Positions 50,258-59,279 of a stretch of DNA of 64,000 nucleotides are shown here, piece after piece. The notes beneath the pieces are model-generated. The model ran no database searches. It had not been told where the DNA came from and saw only the letters and a list, made by a program, of their open reading frames with translations. The stretch's first letter is position 1; every line of letters starts with the position of its first letter. Origin of the DNA: Gemmatimonadales bacterium. GTDB taxonomy: Bacteria > Krumholzibacteriota > Krumholzibacteriia > LZORAL124-64-63. The stretch lies in the NCBI GenBank assembly GCA_019038745.1, contig JAHOYV010000009.1:1-64000 (forward strand). The letters run 5' to 3'. Made by a program: the position numbers and the translations under genes.

Positions 50258-51565
50258 ATGAAATCGGCAGTGGTGAGCGGGATTGTGATGGGAGCCTTGT
50301 TGGTTCTTTTGGCAGGATTCTTGGTCGGTTGCGGCGGCAAGGAACCGCCGCTGGATCCGGAAGCCCGCAAACTGGTGGTCATTGGCCTGGATTCCGCCGA
50401 CTGGCGTCTGTTGAAACCCATGATTGAAGATGAAGGCCGGCTGCCGGTGCTGAAGAACTTCATGACGCAATCATCCTACGGCCGGATGAAGACCTTCTTT
50501 CCGCTGGAGAAATCGCCGGTGCTCTGGGCCAGCATATCCACTGGAGTTGAACCTGAAGTCCACGGTATCGCGAATTTCGTCAAGGGTTCGGACCAGAAGC
50601 CGGTCAGTGGCAGCGCCTGGTACGCTCCGGCGATCTGGGATATTCTGGGTGCGGCGAATCTGAGCAGCTCGGTCGTCGGCATGTGGACCACCTATCCCAC
50701 TCGCCAGATCAACGGTGTTATGGTCAGTGACTATCTGCCCTACGGTCATGGCCGGGATAAACCAATGGAGGGCTTGGTCTACCCCGATTCCCTGACTGAA
50801 GCCGTAGTGGCTTTGCGGGTGGATCCTGCCTCATTGACCCGCGAAGATCTGACGCGGTTCATAGATACGGACAAGATTACCTTGGCCGAGAAAAAGTACC
50901 CGGTGCTGATGGGCAAGCTGCGCGATGTCCTGGCTGCCGACATGGGTTACGTGGCAGTCAATCGTATGCTCGCCGAGAAATTCGATTTCGACCTGTTCTA
51001 TTTCTACCTGCGCGGCCCAGACATGATCAGCCACTATTTTTACCGTTTTCTTAAACCACAGGACAGCCGTCTGGTTGTTACTCCCGAGGAGATCGAGATC
51101 TTCAAGGATGTGGTGAAGCGCTACTACGACTGGTCAGACGAAGTCACCGGCGAAGTGTTGAGCTGGTTTCCTGCCGATCGCCAAACAGTGATCCTTTCCG
51201 ACCATGGTTTCTACGGCCCGCGCAAGAGCGGCAAGAAGGGAGCCCACGAACACAGCGAATGGGGGATCTTCCTGGTCCGTAGTCCGATTTACGAGGCGAA
51301 CCATCAATTCAGCCACCTGGAACTGCTGGATATCTGCCCCACTTTCCTGGCTTTGATGGGTCTGCCGCCGGCCCAGGATATGCCTGGCCGGGTTTTGATC
51401 GATGGTTTGACTTCCGCCGGGAAGAAGCGGATCGAACGAATCGAAAAAAATCGCGTGCCTACCTATTTGCCATTACGGCCGGCAGAGGGTCCCGCCGGTG
51501 AACTGGATGAGGGCGTAAACGAAGAGATTCGGAAGCAATTACGGTCGTTGGGATACATAAACTGA
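50258..51565 (+). CDS. Lipoprotein type I phosphodiesterase / alkaline phosphatase family protein
   Basis: A 435-residue protein with lipobox L-V-G-C (Cys25). The enzyme domain starts V-V-I-G-L-D-S-A-D-W; the nucleophile loop is L-E-K-S-P-V-L-W-A-S-I-S-T-G; G-P-D-M-I-S-H, L-S-D-H-G-F and H-S-E-W-G-I-F are the remaining metal-site segments. It lacks the large insertion found in the other two phosphatases. The tail N-E-E-I-R-K-Q-L-R-S-L-G-Y-I-N is of the kind ending many sulfatases and TPR-linked phosphatases and matches the small protein two genes upstream. GAGGAGA precedes the ATG. Confidence 0.9.
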   Translation: MKSAVVSGIVMGALLVLLAGFLVGCGGKEPPLDPEARKLVVIGLDSADWRLLKPMIEDEGRLPVLKNFMTQSSYGRMKTFFPLEKSPVLWASISTGVEPEVHGIANFVKGSDQKPVSGSAWYAPAIWDILGAANLSSSVVGMWTTYPTRQINGVMVSDYLPYGHGRDKPMEGLVYPDSLTEAVVALRVDPASLTREDLTRFIDTDKITLAEKKYPVLMGKLRDVLAADMGYVAVNRMLAEKFDFDLFYFYLRGPDMISHYFYRFLKPQDSRLVVTPEEIEIFKDVVKRYYDWSDEVTGEVLSWFPADRQTVILSDHGFYGPRKSGKKGAHEHSEWGIFLVRSPIYEANHQFSHLELLDICPTFLALMGLPPAQDMPGRVLIDGLTSAGKKRIERIEKNRVPTYLPLRPAEGPAGELDEGVNEEIRKQLRSLGYIN

Positions 51566-51673
51566 GAGGGCTCTCGCAATTTGCGGGTTGTGGCACTACG
51601 GTTGGGCGTATTCAAGCAATCTGGATTATTTTTGATCAATTATCTATCAAAAGTCTAATATATGATAAAAGTG

Positions 51674-51701
51674 TTTACAAAATGTGGATATCTAATACAA
51701 T
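51674..51701 (+). promoter_or_regulatory. Strong promoter of the secreted protein gene
   Basis: TTTACA (51674-51679), 16-base spacer, TACAAT (51696-51701), each five of six to consensus, in the A+T-rich gap 51566-51830. It gives a leader of about 120 bases. I looked for c-di-GMP, cobalamin and TPP riboswitch cores in that leader and did not see them. Confidence 0.65.
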
Positions 51702-51830
51702 AGGGCCCGAAATGGGGGTAAGGTAAGCGAAGGTTGGTCGCTGTAATTTTTGACCTGTTGCTCCACGACTTAAACTTCGGGTGCAAAATTCCCTGCTCAA
51801 AGAGGGGATGACCCGAGAGGAGAATTGACT

Positions 51831-52532
51831 ATGAAGAGGATTACTATTGTTCTGGCCATAATGTTGATGGCGGGCGTAGCCAACGCTGGCCCGATTTATG
51901 ACATGGAAGTCGGCGGACTATACGCTGAGGGCGACTACGTCGAGGTAGTTTGTGCTACCGTGACAGCCGTGACCGAATACGGTTGCGCCATTGCTGAAGT
52001 GCCTTTCGGCATGGGAAACAGCACTTGGGTGTATCTGGGCTCCGGGCACACCACCCTCGTGGGAGACATCGTTACCGTTAATGCTCCCTACACCGAGTAT
52101 TACGACCTGACCGAACTGGACGTAGGCCACAACACCGTCGATCCTGGAGTTGCCACTTTCGTAACGGTCGGGGTCTGCACGGAAATGCCCGCGCCGATCT
52201 TCATTACAGCCGCTGAAATCATGGCTGCTCCCGAGCACTATGAGAGCTGCATGGTTTGGATTACCGACGGTTTTCACGTCACCGAGCTGCTGACCTACGG
52301 CGAGTGGAGTGCCGATAGCCATGAGGACGGAACTCAAATCCGCTTCGACGACTACTGGTTCGATGAGACAGTTTTGGCCGTTGCCGATTGTGCCAACTGG
52401 GCTGTTGGCATGTGGACCTATGCTTACAGTAACTTCAAGCTGCATCCAACCGTGGACGGTTTCCCGGCGGTCCAATGCGCTGTGGCTTCCGATGAAACCA
52501 GTCTGGATGCTATCAAGGCTCTGTATCGGTAG
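51831..52532 (+). CDS. Secreted protein with K-A-L-Y-R C-terminus
   Basis: A 233-residue protein starting at the ATG at 51831, with AGGAG before it. Signal peptide of about 20 residues (cleavage after A-N-A). The mature part is beta-rich and acidic, with V-E-V-V-C-A-T-V-T-A-V-T-E-Y-G and later E-H-Y-E-S-C-M-V-W-I-T-D; this looks like an OB-type fold with repeats, but no family is certain. It ends S-L-D-A-I-K-A-L-Y-R, the same C-terminal pattern as the protein at 15341. It has its own strong promoter and terminator, which suggests high expression. Confidence 0.78.
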   Translation: MKRITIVLAIMLMAGVANAGPIYDMEVGGLYAEGDYVEVVCATVTAVTEYGCAIAEVPFGMGNSTWVYLGSGHTTLVGDIVTVNAPYTEYYDLTELDVGHNTVDPGVATFVTVGVCTEMPAPIFITAAEIMAAPEHYESCMVWITDGFHVTELLTYGEWSADSHEDGTQIRFDDYWFDETVLAVADCANWAVGMWTYAYSNFKLHPTVDGFPAVQCAVASDETSLDAIKALYR

Positions 52533-52566
52533 GAACCTTAGGGTTTTTTCGATCAGTCCTGATTTG

Positions 52567-52597
52567 ACGGGCCGCCCTTGGTGGGTGGCCCGTTTTT
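52567..52597 (+). terminator. Rho-independent terminator
   Basis: An 11-base-pair G+C-rich stem (52567-52577 with 52583-52593, one G-T pair) over a five-base loop, followed by TTTTTCCCC. It ends the single-gene unit of the secreted protein. Confidence 0.9.
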
Positions 52598-52778
52598 CCC
52601 CACCCCCCGACACCTCATGAAAATTCTTCTCAGCGCCGATGCGAGTTCACAACCTACGGAATATTCCTTGCAACATGAAGAACTCCTGGCCGGATCCTCG
52701 ATTCGGTTATGGGCGACCCCGAGTATGAAATTGAAAAAAAACAAATTGATCGACTAATCTAGTTCGCTGAGGAGCGAC

Positions 52779-53888
52779 ATGCCTCTGGTTGCGAAAATTC
52801 CGAATAACCACCGTTCATGGCCCTGTTCGGCTATTTGGCTTGTCCTGCTGGGTTGCCTGCTGGCCATTTCGCCTCTTTCGTCCCTGGCGGCAGAGGTCAA
52901 AGCACTCTCCTTTATCCAGTTCTCCATTCAGGATGAAAGTGGCAATTTCTTCCCCCAGGGGGAGGTCGAATTCTGTACACCTTCCGGGCGATGCATCGAT
53001 GCGGCCATCCAGCCGGGTTTCCCGGGAAATTTCTACGTGCCCAGCGAAGAGTTGCACGCAGATACCTTGTATACCGTGATGATTTACGACCAGCAGGTAA
53101 AAGTGCTCTGGGAATTGCGGGATTGGGTGTTCGAACCCGAAAAATACGATGTACGCTGGAACCGCTATTTGAACCTGGACAAGTTTCTCATTTTCCCGCG
53201 CTTTGTCGTGTACCCCGGTCGCCGAATGACCTTCGATATCGATACCACCCTGAATCCGGAGTGGGAACGAATGATGAACCGGGTCGACGGGTATGCGGGG
53301 CCTGATTCGTTGCCTGATTACCCAAGTTTTCTGGCCGCCGCCCAGGTTCCGGTCTCCCTTGGCCTCAAATTCGGCAGTGATCTTTCGGCGGCGGGTGGAG
53401 TTTCGGCGGCAAAGCCGGGCTGGGGCCTGGTCGGGGTAAAACGTTTCGGATATCCCCGGTGGGTGCTCAAGCGCGATCACTGGGCATTTTTCAGGGAAGT
53501 GTCCCTAGGATACTCGCAGAACCGCTACGAAACCCTGGAAGTGACCACACCGGGCCGCAGGAGTGATGTCCTGTTCCATCAGGCATGGCTGGCGGCTGGT
53601 TTTGGTATGATCAATCAGGAAATGACGGCTCAGTGGAGCGTGGCCGGGGCTGTGAGTTGGGGGGGCCTCTACGATGGAACAGAGGTGCTGAAATACCTGG
53701 ACCGCACTTACCGGATGTACGGGGCGGGATTCCAGCTTCGTGCCGTACAAAGCCTGTGGGAAACGGAACGGGCGGACTTCGGACTGACCGGCCAAGCGCA
53801 CTTGATATATTACTTCGCCGATACGGATGAGAGCGATTTTTGGCTCGAGTGGGCGCCGAGTATTTCGGTCGGACTGGTGGTGTACTAG
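52779..53888 (+). CDS. Outer-membrane beta-barrel protein with N-terminal soluble domain
   Basis: A 369-residue protein with a signal peptide (about residues 1-38). Residues about 45-160 form a separate beta domain (F-S-I-Q-D-E-S-G-N-F-F; Y-V-P-S-E-E-L). From about residue 185 the sequence alternates polar and hydrophobic residues with turns every 10-12 residues, and it ends in V-G-L-V-V-Y with a terminal aromatic residue, the usual mark of an outer-membrane barrel. Its stop overlaps the GTG start of the Calx-beta gene, so the two belong together. No homologue recognised. Confidence 0.7.
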   Translation: MPLVAKIPNNHRSWPCSAIWLVLLGCLLAISPLSSLAAEVKALSFIQFSIQDESGNFFPQGEVEFCTPSGRCIDAAIQPGFPGNFYVPSEELHADTLYTVMIYDQQVKVLWELRDWVFEPEKYDVRWNRYLNLDKFLIFPRFVVYPGRRMTFDIDTTLNPEWERMMNRVDGYAGPDSLPDYPSFLAAAQVPVSLGLKFGSDLSAAGGVSAAKPGWGLVGVKRFGYPRWVLKRDHWAFFREVSLGYSQNRYETLEVTTPGRRSDVLFHQAWLAAGFGMINQEMTAQWSVAGAVSWGGLYDGTEVLKYLDRTYRMYGAGFQLRAVQSLWETERADFGLTGQAHLIYYFADTDESDFWLEWAPSISVGLVVY

Positions 53889-56800
53889 TGAGGAAACTGA
53901 GAATTGGAAAGGGAAAACCAGGGATCAGTGGGAACCGGGGCACAATTCGGGAATTGGTTTCGGCAAGGTTTCCGGTCCTCGTTCCGACTTTCATTTCTGC
54001 CCTCTTCCTGGCCACCTTCTTGGCCGGGGGCGCAGGTTGTGATCGCCGGGATAACGACTGGAGCGCTTTTGATCCGAACGCCAAACTTGTAATAATCCAG
54101 ACAGACACCCTATCGATCGTGGAGAGTGGTCAGGGGGACGGTTTTGTTGTCTCCCTCCGCATGGTGCCGTCCGATACGGTTACCTTGTTTTTGTCCGCCG
54201 ATGCAGGACAGGTGCAAATCGATCCCGACACGTTGGTATTTCCACCCGTTGACGACGAATGGGCGGCAGAATGTGAGATCAATGTTCGGGCGATGGACGA
54301 CAATGTGCAGGAAGGACCCCACGAGGATGCCTTGACCATTGTCGTGACCTCGAATGACAAGGCCTACGAGGGTCAAGGGGGCGTGGCGATCGTGCCGGTC
54401 CTGATCGGCGATAACGATTGTGCCGGGGTGACCGTTTCCGATACTTTGCTGACGCTGGTCGAGTCCATCGCCGCCGCGGTAACGCAAAGTTATAATGTTG
54501 TTTTGCAATCCCAGCCTACCGATACCGTGATGGTAGCCATGACGGTGGTTCCGCCCGAACCCTCGTTGCATGTGAATCCGGATACTCTGCGTTTCGGGCC
54601 CGGCGATTGGGATGTTCCACAACAGGTGACCCTTTGGATCGAGTTGGACGACCTGGACTTCGACAACCTGGGTCTGGTCATCGAACACGCCGCCGCCTCG
54701 GCCGACAGCAATTACGGCCATGATCTGGATATTCCCTCGTTGAGTTTGACTGTCTTTGACGGCACGGCAACCCCGATGGCCCGAGTCGCGTTGGCCGATC
54801 CCGGAGCGGACACGTTGCAGGAATGGCTACCCGACCAGACCGTTGACTTGGTGGTTACTATTGACCGGTCCAGCAGTGAAATGGTCATCCTGCACTTGGC
54901 TACTCTCGACGGAACAGCAACAGGTGGGGCCGATTTCATCGCTCTGGACGAGGATCTGGTATTCGCCCAGGGCGACAACCTGAGTCGGACCATTTCCGTG
55001 ACAGGCCGGGACGACACGATACTGGAATTGCCGGAGGAATTCAGCCTCGCCATAACGGCGGTGCAGAATGTGGTGATCGGTGACGCCGATCGTTTGATCC
55101 TCAAGGTGCAGGACGACGACACCACGGAGTTGACGCTGAGCGTTGCGAATGTGAACGAGGATTCCGGTGCGGCCGAGTTCATCGTCAGTGTGCCCCAGGT
55201 GGAGACGGTTCCTCTCGAGTTCAAATTCGTGACGACCGACGGAACGGCTTTGGCAGGGGATGATTACGAGTCCGTAGACGAATTTTTCGCTATCGAACCG
55301 GGTCAGACGCAGCAGGTCATTCCGGTGGTTTTGCTATCCGACGCCGACGACGAACCGGACGAAATTTTTACCGCTCATTTGGAAAGCTTGTCCGGGCACG
55401 CAACCTGGAGCCAGGCGCCGGTAAGCTGCACAATCCTCAGCGATGATCCCCAGGCCATTGTCCTGGAAGGCGGCGAATTCGGTGAGGCGGATGGAAACGC
55501 GGTGTTCACGATCCGGTTGGATGCTCCCTATGGGGTTCCGGTAACCCTTATGCTGAACACTCTTCCCGGAGATGGGCTAGGGGATATCGGTGGCCAGGAA
55601 GATGCGGTTGCGGCGACGGATTTTGGAGGACTGACAGGGGTCACCCGAGTCATTCCCGCCGGGGCCACGATCACGGAATTCAGCGTTGCGATCACCAACG
55701 ACAACGGGGCCGAGGCCCTGTATGAATACTTCCGCCTGGAAATCGCCTCCGCGGACCAGGCCGGATTCACGGGATTGATCGCCACCAGCACCATCGTGGA
55801 CGACGATCAACCCTGTCTCCAGTCCGACGACTTGATTGTGGATGAGAGTGTTCCCATCGCCCTTTTCAGGGTGGACCTGCAAACGGCGGCCGGGTCGGCC
55901 ACCACCAGTACGGCCGATGTGACCTTCCAGGTCGAAACGATGGATCAAACCGCCTCCCAGGGGGACGACTACACCGGACTTCTGCAGACTGTAACCATCC
56001 CGGCCGGCCAGGGCGGAGTGGATATCCCCGTGACCTTGAGCGATGACGGCCACGACGATGACAACGAGATGTTCGTGTTGGTCCTGACCGATCCGGTAAA
56101 CGCGGCGGGCACATGTCGGGATGACGCTCCGTTCTGCCGCATCGTGGACGACGAGTTCCCTTCAATAAACTTGTTCTCGGTAGTAGCCGACCAGTACAAC
56201 GAGGGATCCAGCTACGAGTTCGTGGTCCGTTTGACCACTCCGCGACAGGATGACACATCCTTCGATTTGAATTTGTCACCGGGCACTTCCAACGGGCAAG
56301 GCGTGGACTACACTTTCACCGAAAACGGCACCCGGACTATTCTTGCCTACCAGACCGAGATTACATTTTCCGTGCCCTTCCTGGACGACCAGTTGGCGGC
56401 GGAGTCGGACGAGGTCCTTCAAATCAGCATCAGCAACGCGAACGTGGCCCTCGGTGTAACGGATCTTTCGGCGACCATAATCGACGCGCCGGAACTGGAA
56501 ATCACCGGAGCGGCGACCAGCGAAGGGACTCCAGCGGATTTCCTGGTGTCCCTGGATGAAACGAGTACGGCAATCGTCCAGTTCATGGTCCAGCTCGCCA
56601 GCGGTACGGCGACCGCCGGTGCGGATTTTCCGACCGGCGGAACCGGGCCCTACTCCATTGCGGCGGGCAGTCTGACGACGATCGTGCCGGTGCCGGCAAC
56701 TGCCGGGGACGGGGGCGACGCGGCCGTGGAGGATTTCATAGTAACCCTCATTACCTCGACCAACGCGACGATGGGACCGTTCAACAGCGCGGTAGGGACC

Positions 56801-57490
56801 ATCCTGGACATGGATCCACCCGAATTGTCCTGGGCCGGGTCGGCTTCGGCAGTGGAAGGGTCGGACATCCAGTTGATGGTGAGTCTGAGTTGGTCCAGCG
56901 AAGTGGACGTGCAGTTCGAGCTGACGTTCACCGACGGAACGGCGGCCCGCTCGGGCATCGACTACGACGACTCGGACACCGGACCATACACGGTACCTCC
57001 GGGAGCCGTGAATTATGTGATTCCGGTTCCTACTACCGCCGACGGCGCTCCGGAACTGACCGCGGAAGATTTCACCGTGACCCTGCATTCGCCGGTGGAT
57101 GCGGTGATCGGATCACCGGATACCGCCACGGGAACCGTCTTGGACGGGGATCAACCCGAGCTGACCATCCCGGCCGGAGACACGGTGATCGAGGGCGGAG
57201 ACCTGTTCTTCACCGTTCACCTGAGCCAACAGACCATCGTGCCGGTGTTCTTCAACCTGGAATACGACAACGGATCCACGCAGGGAGCAACGGACTTCGA
57301 CGCCACCAATACGGGACAGTTCTCCATGGCGGCCGGGACGGTGGACACCACGATTACGGTGCACACCTTCGGCGACGTAGAACACGAAAACCAGGAAGCC
57401 TTCATCGTCCGGTTGGCGACCGATCCGGTCAACGCAGTGCTGGGCGATCCCTTAGAGGCCAATGGGGTGATTGACGACGACGATCCGTAG
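53888..57490 (+). CDS. Large Calx-beta repeat surface protein
   Basis: About 1200 residues from a GTG overlapping the barrel stop; the exact start is uncertain. A hydrophobic segment ending A-G-G-A-G-C (Cys about 51) looks like a late lipobox. About ten Calx-beta units of roughly 110 residues follow: repeated D-G-T-A-x-x-G-x-D-F/Y and the closing D-D-D or D-D-E type turns (for example D-G-T-A-T-G-G-A-D-F, S-G-T-A-T-A-G-A-D-F, D-G-T-A-A-R-S-G-I-D-Y). Such repeats bind calcium and build long adhesins. It stops right after a D-D-D-D-P turn with no anchor or sorting domain at the end, so anchoring must be N-terminal. Confidence 0.88.
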   Translation: MRKLRIGKGKPGISGNRGTIRELVSARFPVLVPTFISALFLATFLAGGAGCDRRDNDWSAFDPNAKLVIIQTDTLSIVESGQGDGFVVSLRMVPSDTVTLFLSADAGQVQIDPDTLVFPPVDDEWAAECEINVRAMDDNVQEGPHEDALTIVVTSNDKAYEGQGGVAIVPVLIGDNDCAGVTVSDTLLTLVESIAAAVTQSYNVVLQSQPTDTVMVAMTVVPPEPSLHVNPDTLRFGPGDWDVPQQVTLWIELDDLDFDNLGLVIEHAAASADSNYGHDLDIPSLSLTVFDGTATPMARVALADPGADTLQEWLPDQTVDLVVTIDRSSSEMVILHLATLDGTATGGADFIALDEDLVFAQGDNLSRTISVTGRDDTILELPEEFSLAITAVQNVVIGDADRLILKVQDDDTTELTLSVANVNEDSGAAEFIVSVPQVETVPLEFKFVTTDGTALAGDDYESVDEFFAIEPGQTQQVIPVVLLSDADDEPDEIFTAHLESLSGHATWSQAPVSCTILSDDPQAIVLEGGEFGEADGNAVFTIRLDAPYGVPVTLMLNTLPGDGLGDIGGQEDAVAATDFGGLTGVTRVIPAGATITEFSVAITNDNGAEALYEYFRLEIASADQAGFTGLIATSTIVDDDQPCLQSDDLIVDESVPIALFRVDLQTAAGSATTSTADVTFQVETMDQTASQGDDYTGLLQTVTIPAGQGGVDIPVTLSDDGHDDDNEMFVLVLTDPVNAAGTCRDDAPFCRIVDDEFPSINLFSVVADQYNEGSSYEFVVRLTTPRQDDTSFDLNLSPGTSNGQGVDYTFTENGTRTILAYQTEITFSVPFLDDQLAAESDEVLQISISNANVALGVTDLSATIIDAPELEITGAATSEGTPADFLVSLDETSTAIVQFMVQLASGTATAGADFPTGGTGPYSIAAGSLTTIVPVPATAGDGGDAAVEDFIVTLITSTNATMGPFNSAVGTILDMDPPELSWAGSASAVEGSDIQLMVSLSWSSEVDVQFELTFTDGTAARSGIDYDDSDTGPYTVPPGAVNYVIPVPTTADGAPELTAEDFTVTLHSPVDAVIGSPDTATGTVLDGDQPELTIPAGDTVIEGGDLFFTVHLSQQTIVPVFFNLEYDNGSTQGATDFDATNTGQFSMAAGTVDTTITVHTFGDVEHENQEAFIVRLATDPVNAVLGDPLEANGVIDDDDP

Positions 57491-57532
57491 GCCGTCCATT
57501 GCCGAAACGGAAAAATCAATATTCAGGGAAAA

Positions 57533-57955
57533 TCATGGTATTCTGGAAGCCGCCCGCGACAATTTTGCGAACTTCACGCCCTTCAATCCCCCTATCTGTA
57601 TACTCATCCTCGAGATTTCCTCGGGTAAGCCACGGATAATAATGGTCTCCAGACAATTGTCGTGATCCAGGTGCACGTGGGTAGTGCATAGAATGTGGAT
57701 GAACTGATTGTGCTGAATGGCGTGTAGGCGATCGGCCAAACCTCGCTGATGATGATCGTAGCCGATAGTCAGGACCCCGACAACTTCGCCACCGCCACTG
57801 GCCCAGGCCTCTTCAACGAGCTGGGCGCGAATCATGTCGCGAACCAGCTCGGACCGGGATGCATAGCCTTGGGCAGTGAAACGTTCGTCCAGTTCTGCCA
57901 GCAGGCCCGCGGGCAGGGAGACGCTGAAGCGGATGGTTTCTTCGCTTGATTTCAT
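57533..57955 (-). CDS. nikR: Nickel-responsive regulator NikR
   Basis: A 140-residue protein. The N-terminal ribbon-helix-helix is [16 protein letters not shown] and [10 protein letters not shown]. The C-terminal ACT-like domain has all nickel ligands by spacing: His82, His93 and His95 in H-V-H-L-D-H, and Cys101 in D-N-C-L-E. It would bind the NikR box found at 62190 and repress the operon when nickel is plentiful. It is the last gene of that operon, three bases after the ATPase gene. Confidence 0.96.
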   Translation of the reverse strand: MKSSEETIRFSVSLPAGLLAELDERFTAQGYASRSELVRDMIRAQLVEEAWASGGGEVVGVLTIGYDHHQRGLADRLHAIQHNQFIHILCTTHVHLDHDNCLETIIIRGLPEEISRMSIQIGGLKGVKFAKLSRAASRIP

Positions 57956-57958
57956 CGC

Positions 57959-58735
57959 TCAATCCCAATCGTGAGAGTGATAGTGCCGGTGGGTAACATC
58001 GCCTTTGCGGTGCTGATGATCGTGGATGTGAACGAGATTGGCCTGACGCAACAAGTCGAGGTCGTCCCTCAGGGCCAGCACGTCTCCATCGTACAGAAGG
58101 GTGTGGTCCTCACCCAGCAACAGGCAGCGTTCGCCCAGTTCGGTAGCCAGGCTGAGATTGTGGGTGCTGGTGATCACCGTGGTCGGTAGGTTTTGCAGAA
58201 AGTCAACGAGCCAGCCGGTGCTGCGGGGATCAAGGCTGGCGGTGGGCTCGTCCAGCAGGAGTAGATCCGGTTCGACGGCCAGGAGCAAGGCCAGGCAAAC
58301 CCGCTGTTTTTCCCCGTTGCTCAAGGCGTGTGGAGAGCGGTCGAGCAAGTCGGTAATCTGTAGTTCACCGGACCAGTGGGCTACCCGGTCGTCCACGTTA
58401 TCAAGGCCGAAATGCAGCGGTCCGAAGGCGATCTCTTCGCGCACGGTGGGGTTGAAAAGCATGGCTTCGGGATTCTGGAAGAGCAGGCCGGTTCGTGACC
58501 GCAACTCCCGACGGAACTCCTTGTCCTTTTCCGCTTCGGCCACGTCGCGACCCCAGAGCAGGACCCGTCCGACGCGGGGCTCGATCAGTCCGTTGATCGC
58601 CTTCAACAGGGTGGATTTCCCGCTCCCGTTGGCCCCGAGCAGGGTAACTTTCTGTCCGGGATCCAGGGCGAAGGAGATGTCTTTCAGCGCTGGAACGCCG
58701 TCATGATCGTGGCTCAGATTTTCTATCCGGATCAA
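57959..58735 (-). CDS. nikO: Nickel ECF transporter ATPase (NikO/CbiO)
   Basis: A 258-residue ABC ATPase. Walker A is G-A-N-G-S-G-K-S-T, the signature is L-S-N-G-E-K-Q-R, Walker B is L-L-L-L-D-E-P and the H-loop follows in T-S-T-H-N. The C-terminal end is His-rich (H-I-H-D-H-Q-H-R; H-R-H-Y-H-S-H), as often seen in nickel-handling subunits. It powers the NikMQ complex and overlaps nikQ by 35 bases. Confidence 0.94.
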   Translation of the reverse strand: MIRIENLSHDHDGVPALKDISFALDPGQKVTLLGANGSGKSTLLKAINGLIEPRVGRVLLWGRDVAEAEKDKEFRRELRSRTGLLFQNPEAMLFNPTVREEIAFGPLHFGLDNVDDRVAHWSGELQITDLLDRSPHALSNGEKQRVCLALLLAVEPDLLLLDEPTASLDPRSTGWLVDFLQNLPTTVITSTHNLSLATELGERCLLLGEDHTLLYDGDVLALRDDLDLLRQANLVHIHDHQHRKGDVTHRHYHSHDWD

Positions 58736-59279
58736 GGAAGAACCCCCGTGAAATCATGCCTTGTGTCATTTGTTCCGCCGCGTATTCGGCTCGTCGCAAA
58801 ATAGCCACGCCGGTGGCCGCTCCCATGCCCAAACTGTCCTTCAGGGCGGGCCGACGCCAGGTGCGGCTCTTGGCGGCCAGCCGTAAATTGCCCAGCAGGC
58901 GCCGAAAAACCCCTATCTGGGCCAGGATCAACACGATCAAGGTCCGAAATCGGGGCCAGAAAGCCGTTATCTGGAGTATGTCCAGCCGCGAGGCGACCAG
59001 GAAGGTCATGGTGGTCAAGGTGAACACCCGTAGATTCAGGCGGATCAGGCCCATCACGGGAACGGTTCCTTCCAGCAACGAGGTGGCCAGCCAGGCCAGG
59101 CTTACCAGGCCGGTGAAGAAGGCTGTTGCCAACAGGGCGCGTCGGGCCAGTCGCGTGATCTGCCTCCCGCAGGCGAGCAAAACCAGCGCGCAGAAAACGC
59201 CCAGCACGCTAACATCCTGATTCATTGAAACAGCCAGGACCGAGGCGAGATAGATCACTGCCAGCAGGCGATCACGCAT
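58701..59279 (-). CDS. nikQ: Nickel ECF transporter transmembrane subunit (NikQ/CbiQ)
   Basis: A 192-residue membrane protein, short for the family (about 230). It has about five helices and the coupling-helix segment with A-E-Y-A-A-E-Q-M-T-Q-G-M-I-S-R-G-F near the end, which contains the A-x-x-x-R-G type contact with the ATPase. It lies between nikM (8-base overlap) and nikO (35-base overlap), so translation is coupled. Confidence 0.92.
   Translation of the reverse strand: MRDRLLAVIYLASVLAVSMNQDVSVLGVFCALVLLACGRQITRLARRALLATAFFTGLVSLAWLATSLLEGTVPVMGLIRLNLRVFTLTTMTFLVASRLDILQITAFWPRFRTLIVLILAQIGVFRRLLGNLRLAAKSRTWRRPALKDSLGMGAATGVAILRRAEYAAEQMTQGMISRGFFLDPDRKSEPRS

Noticed and set aside
51702-51830. 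Possible riboswitch in the long leader of the secreted protein gene
   Set aside because: I looked for the conserved cores of c-di-GMP, cobalamin and TPP elements and found none; only small local hairpins are present.
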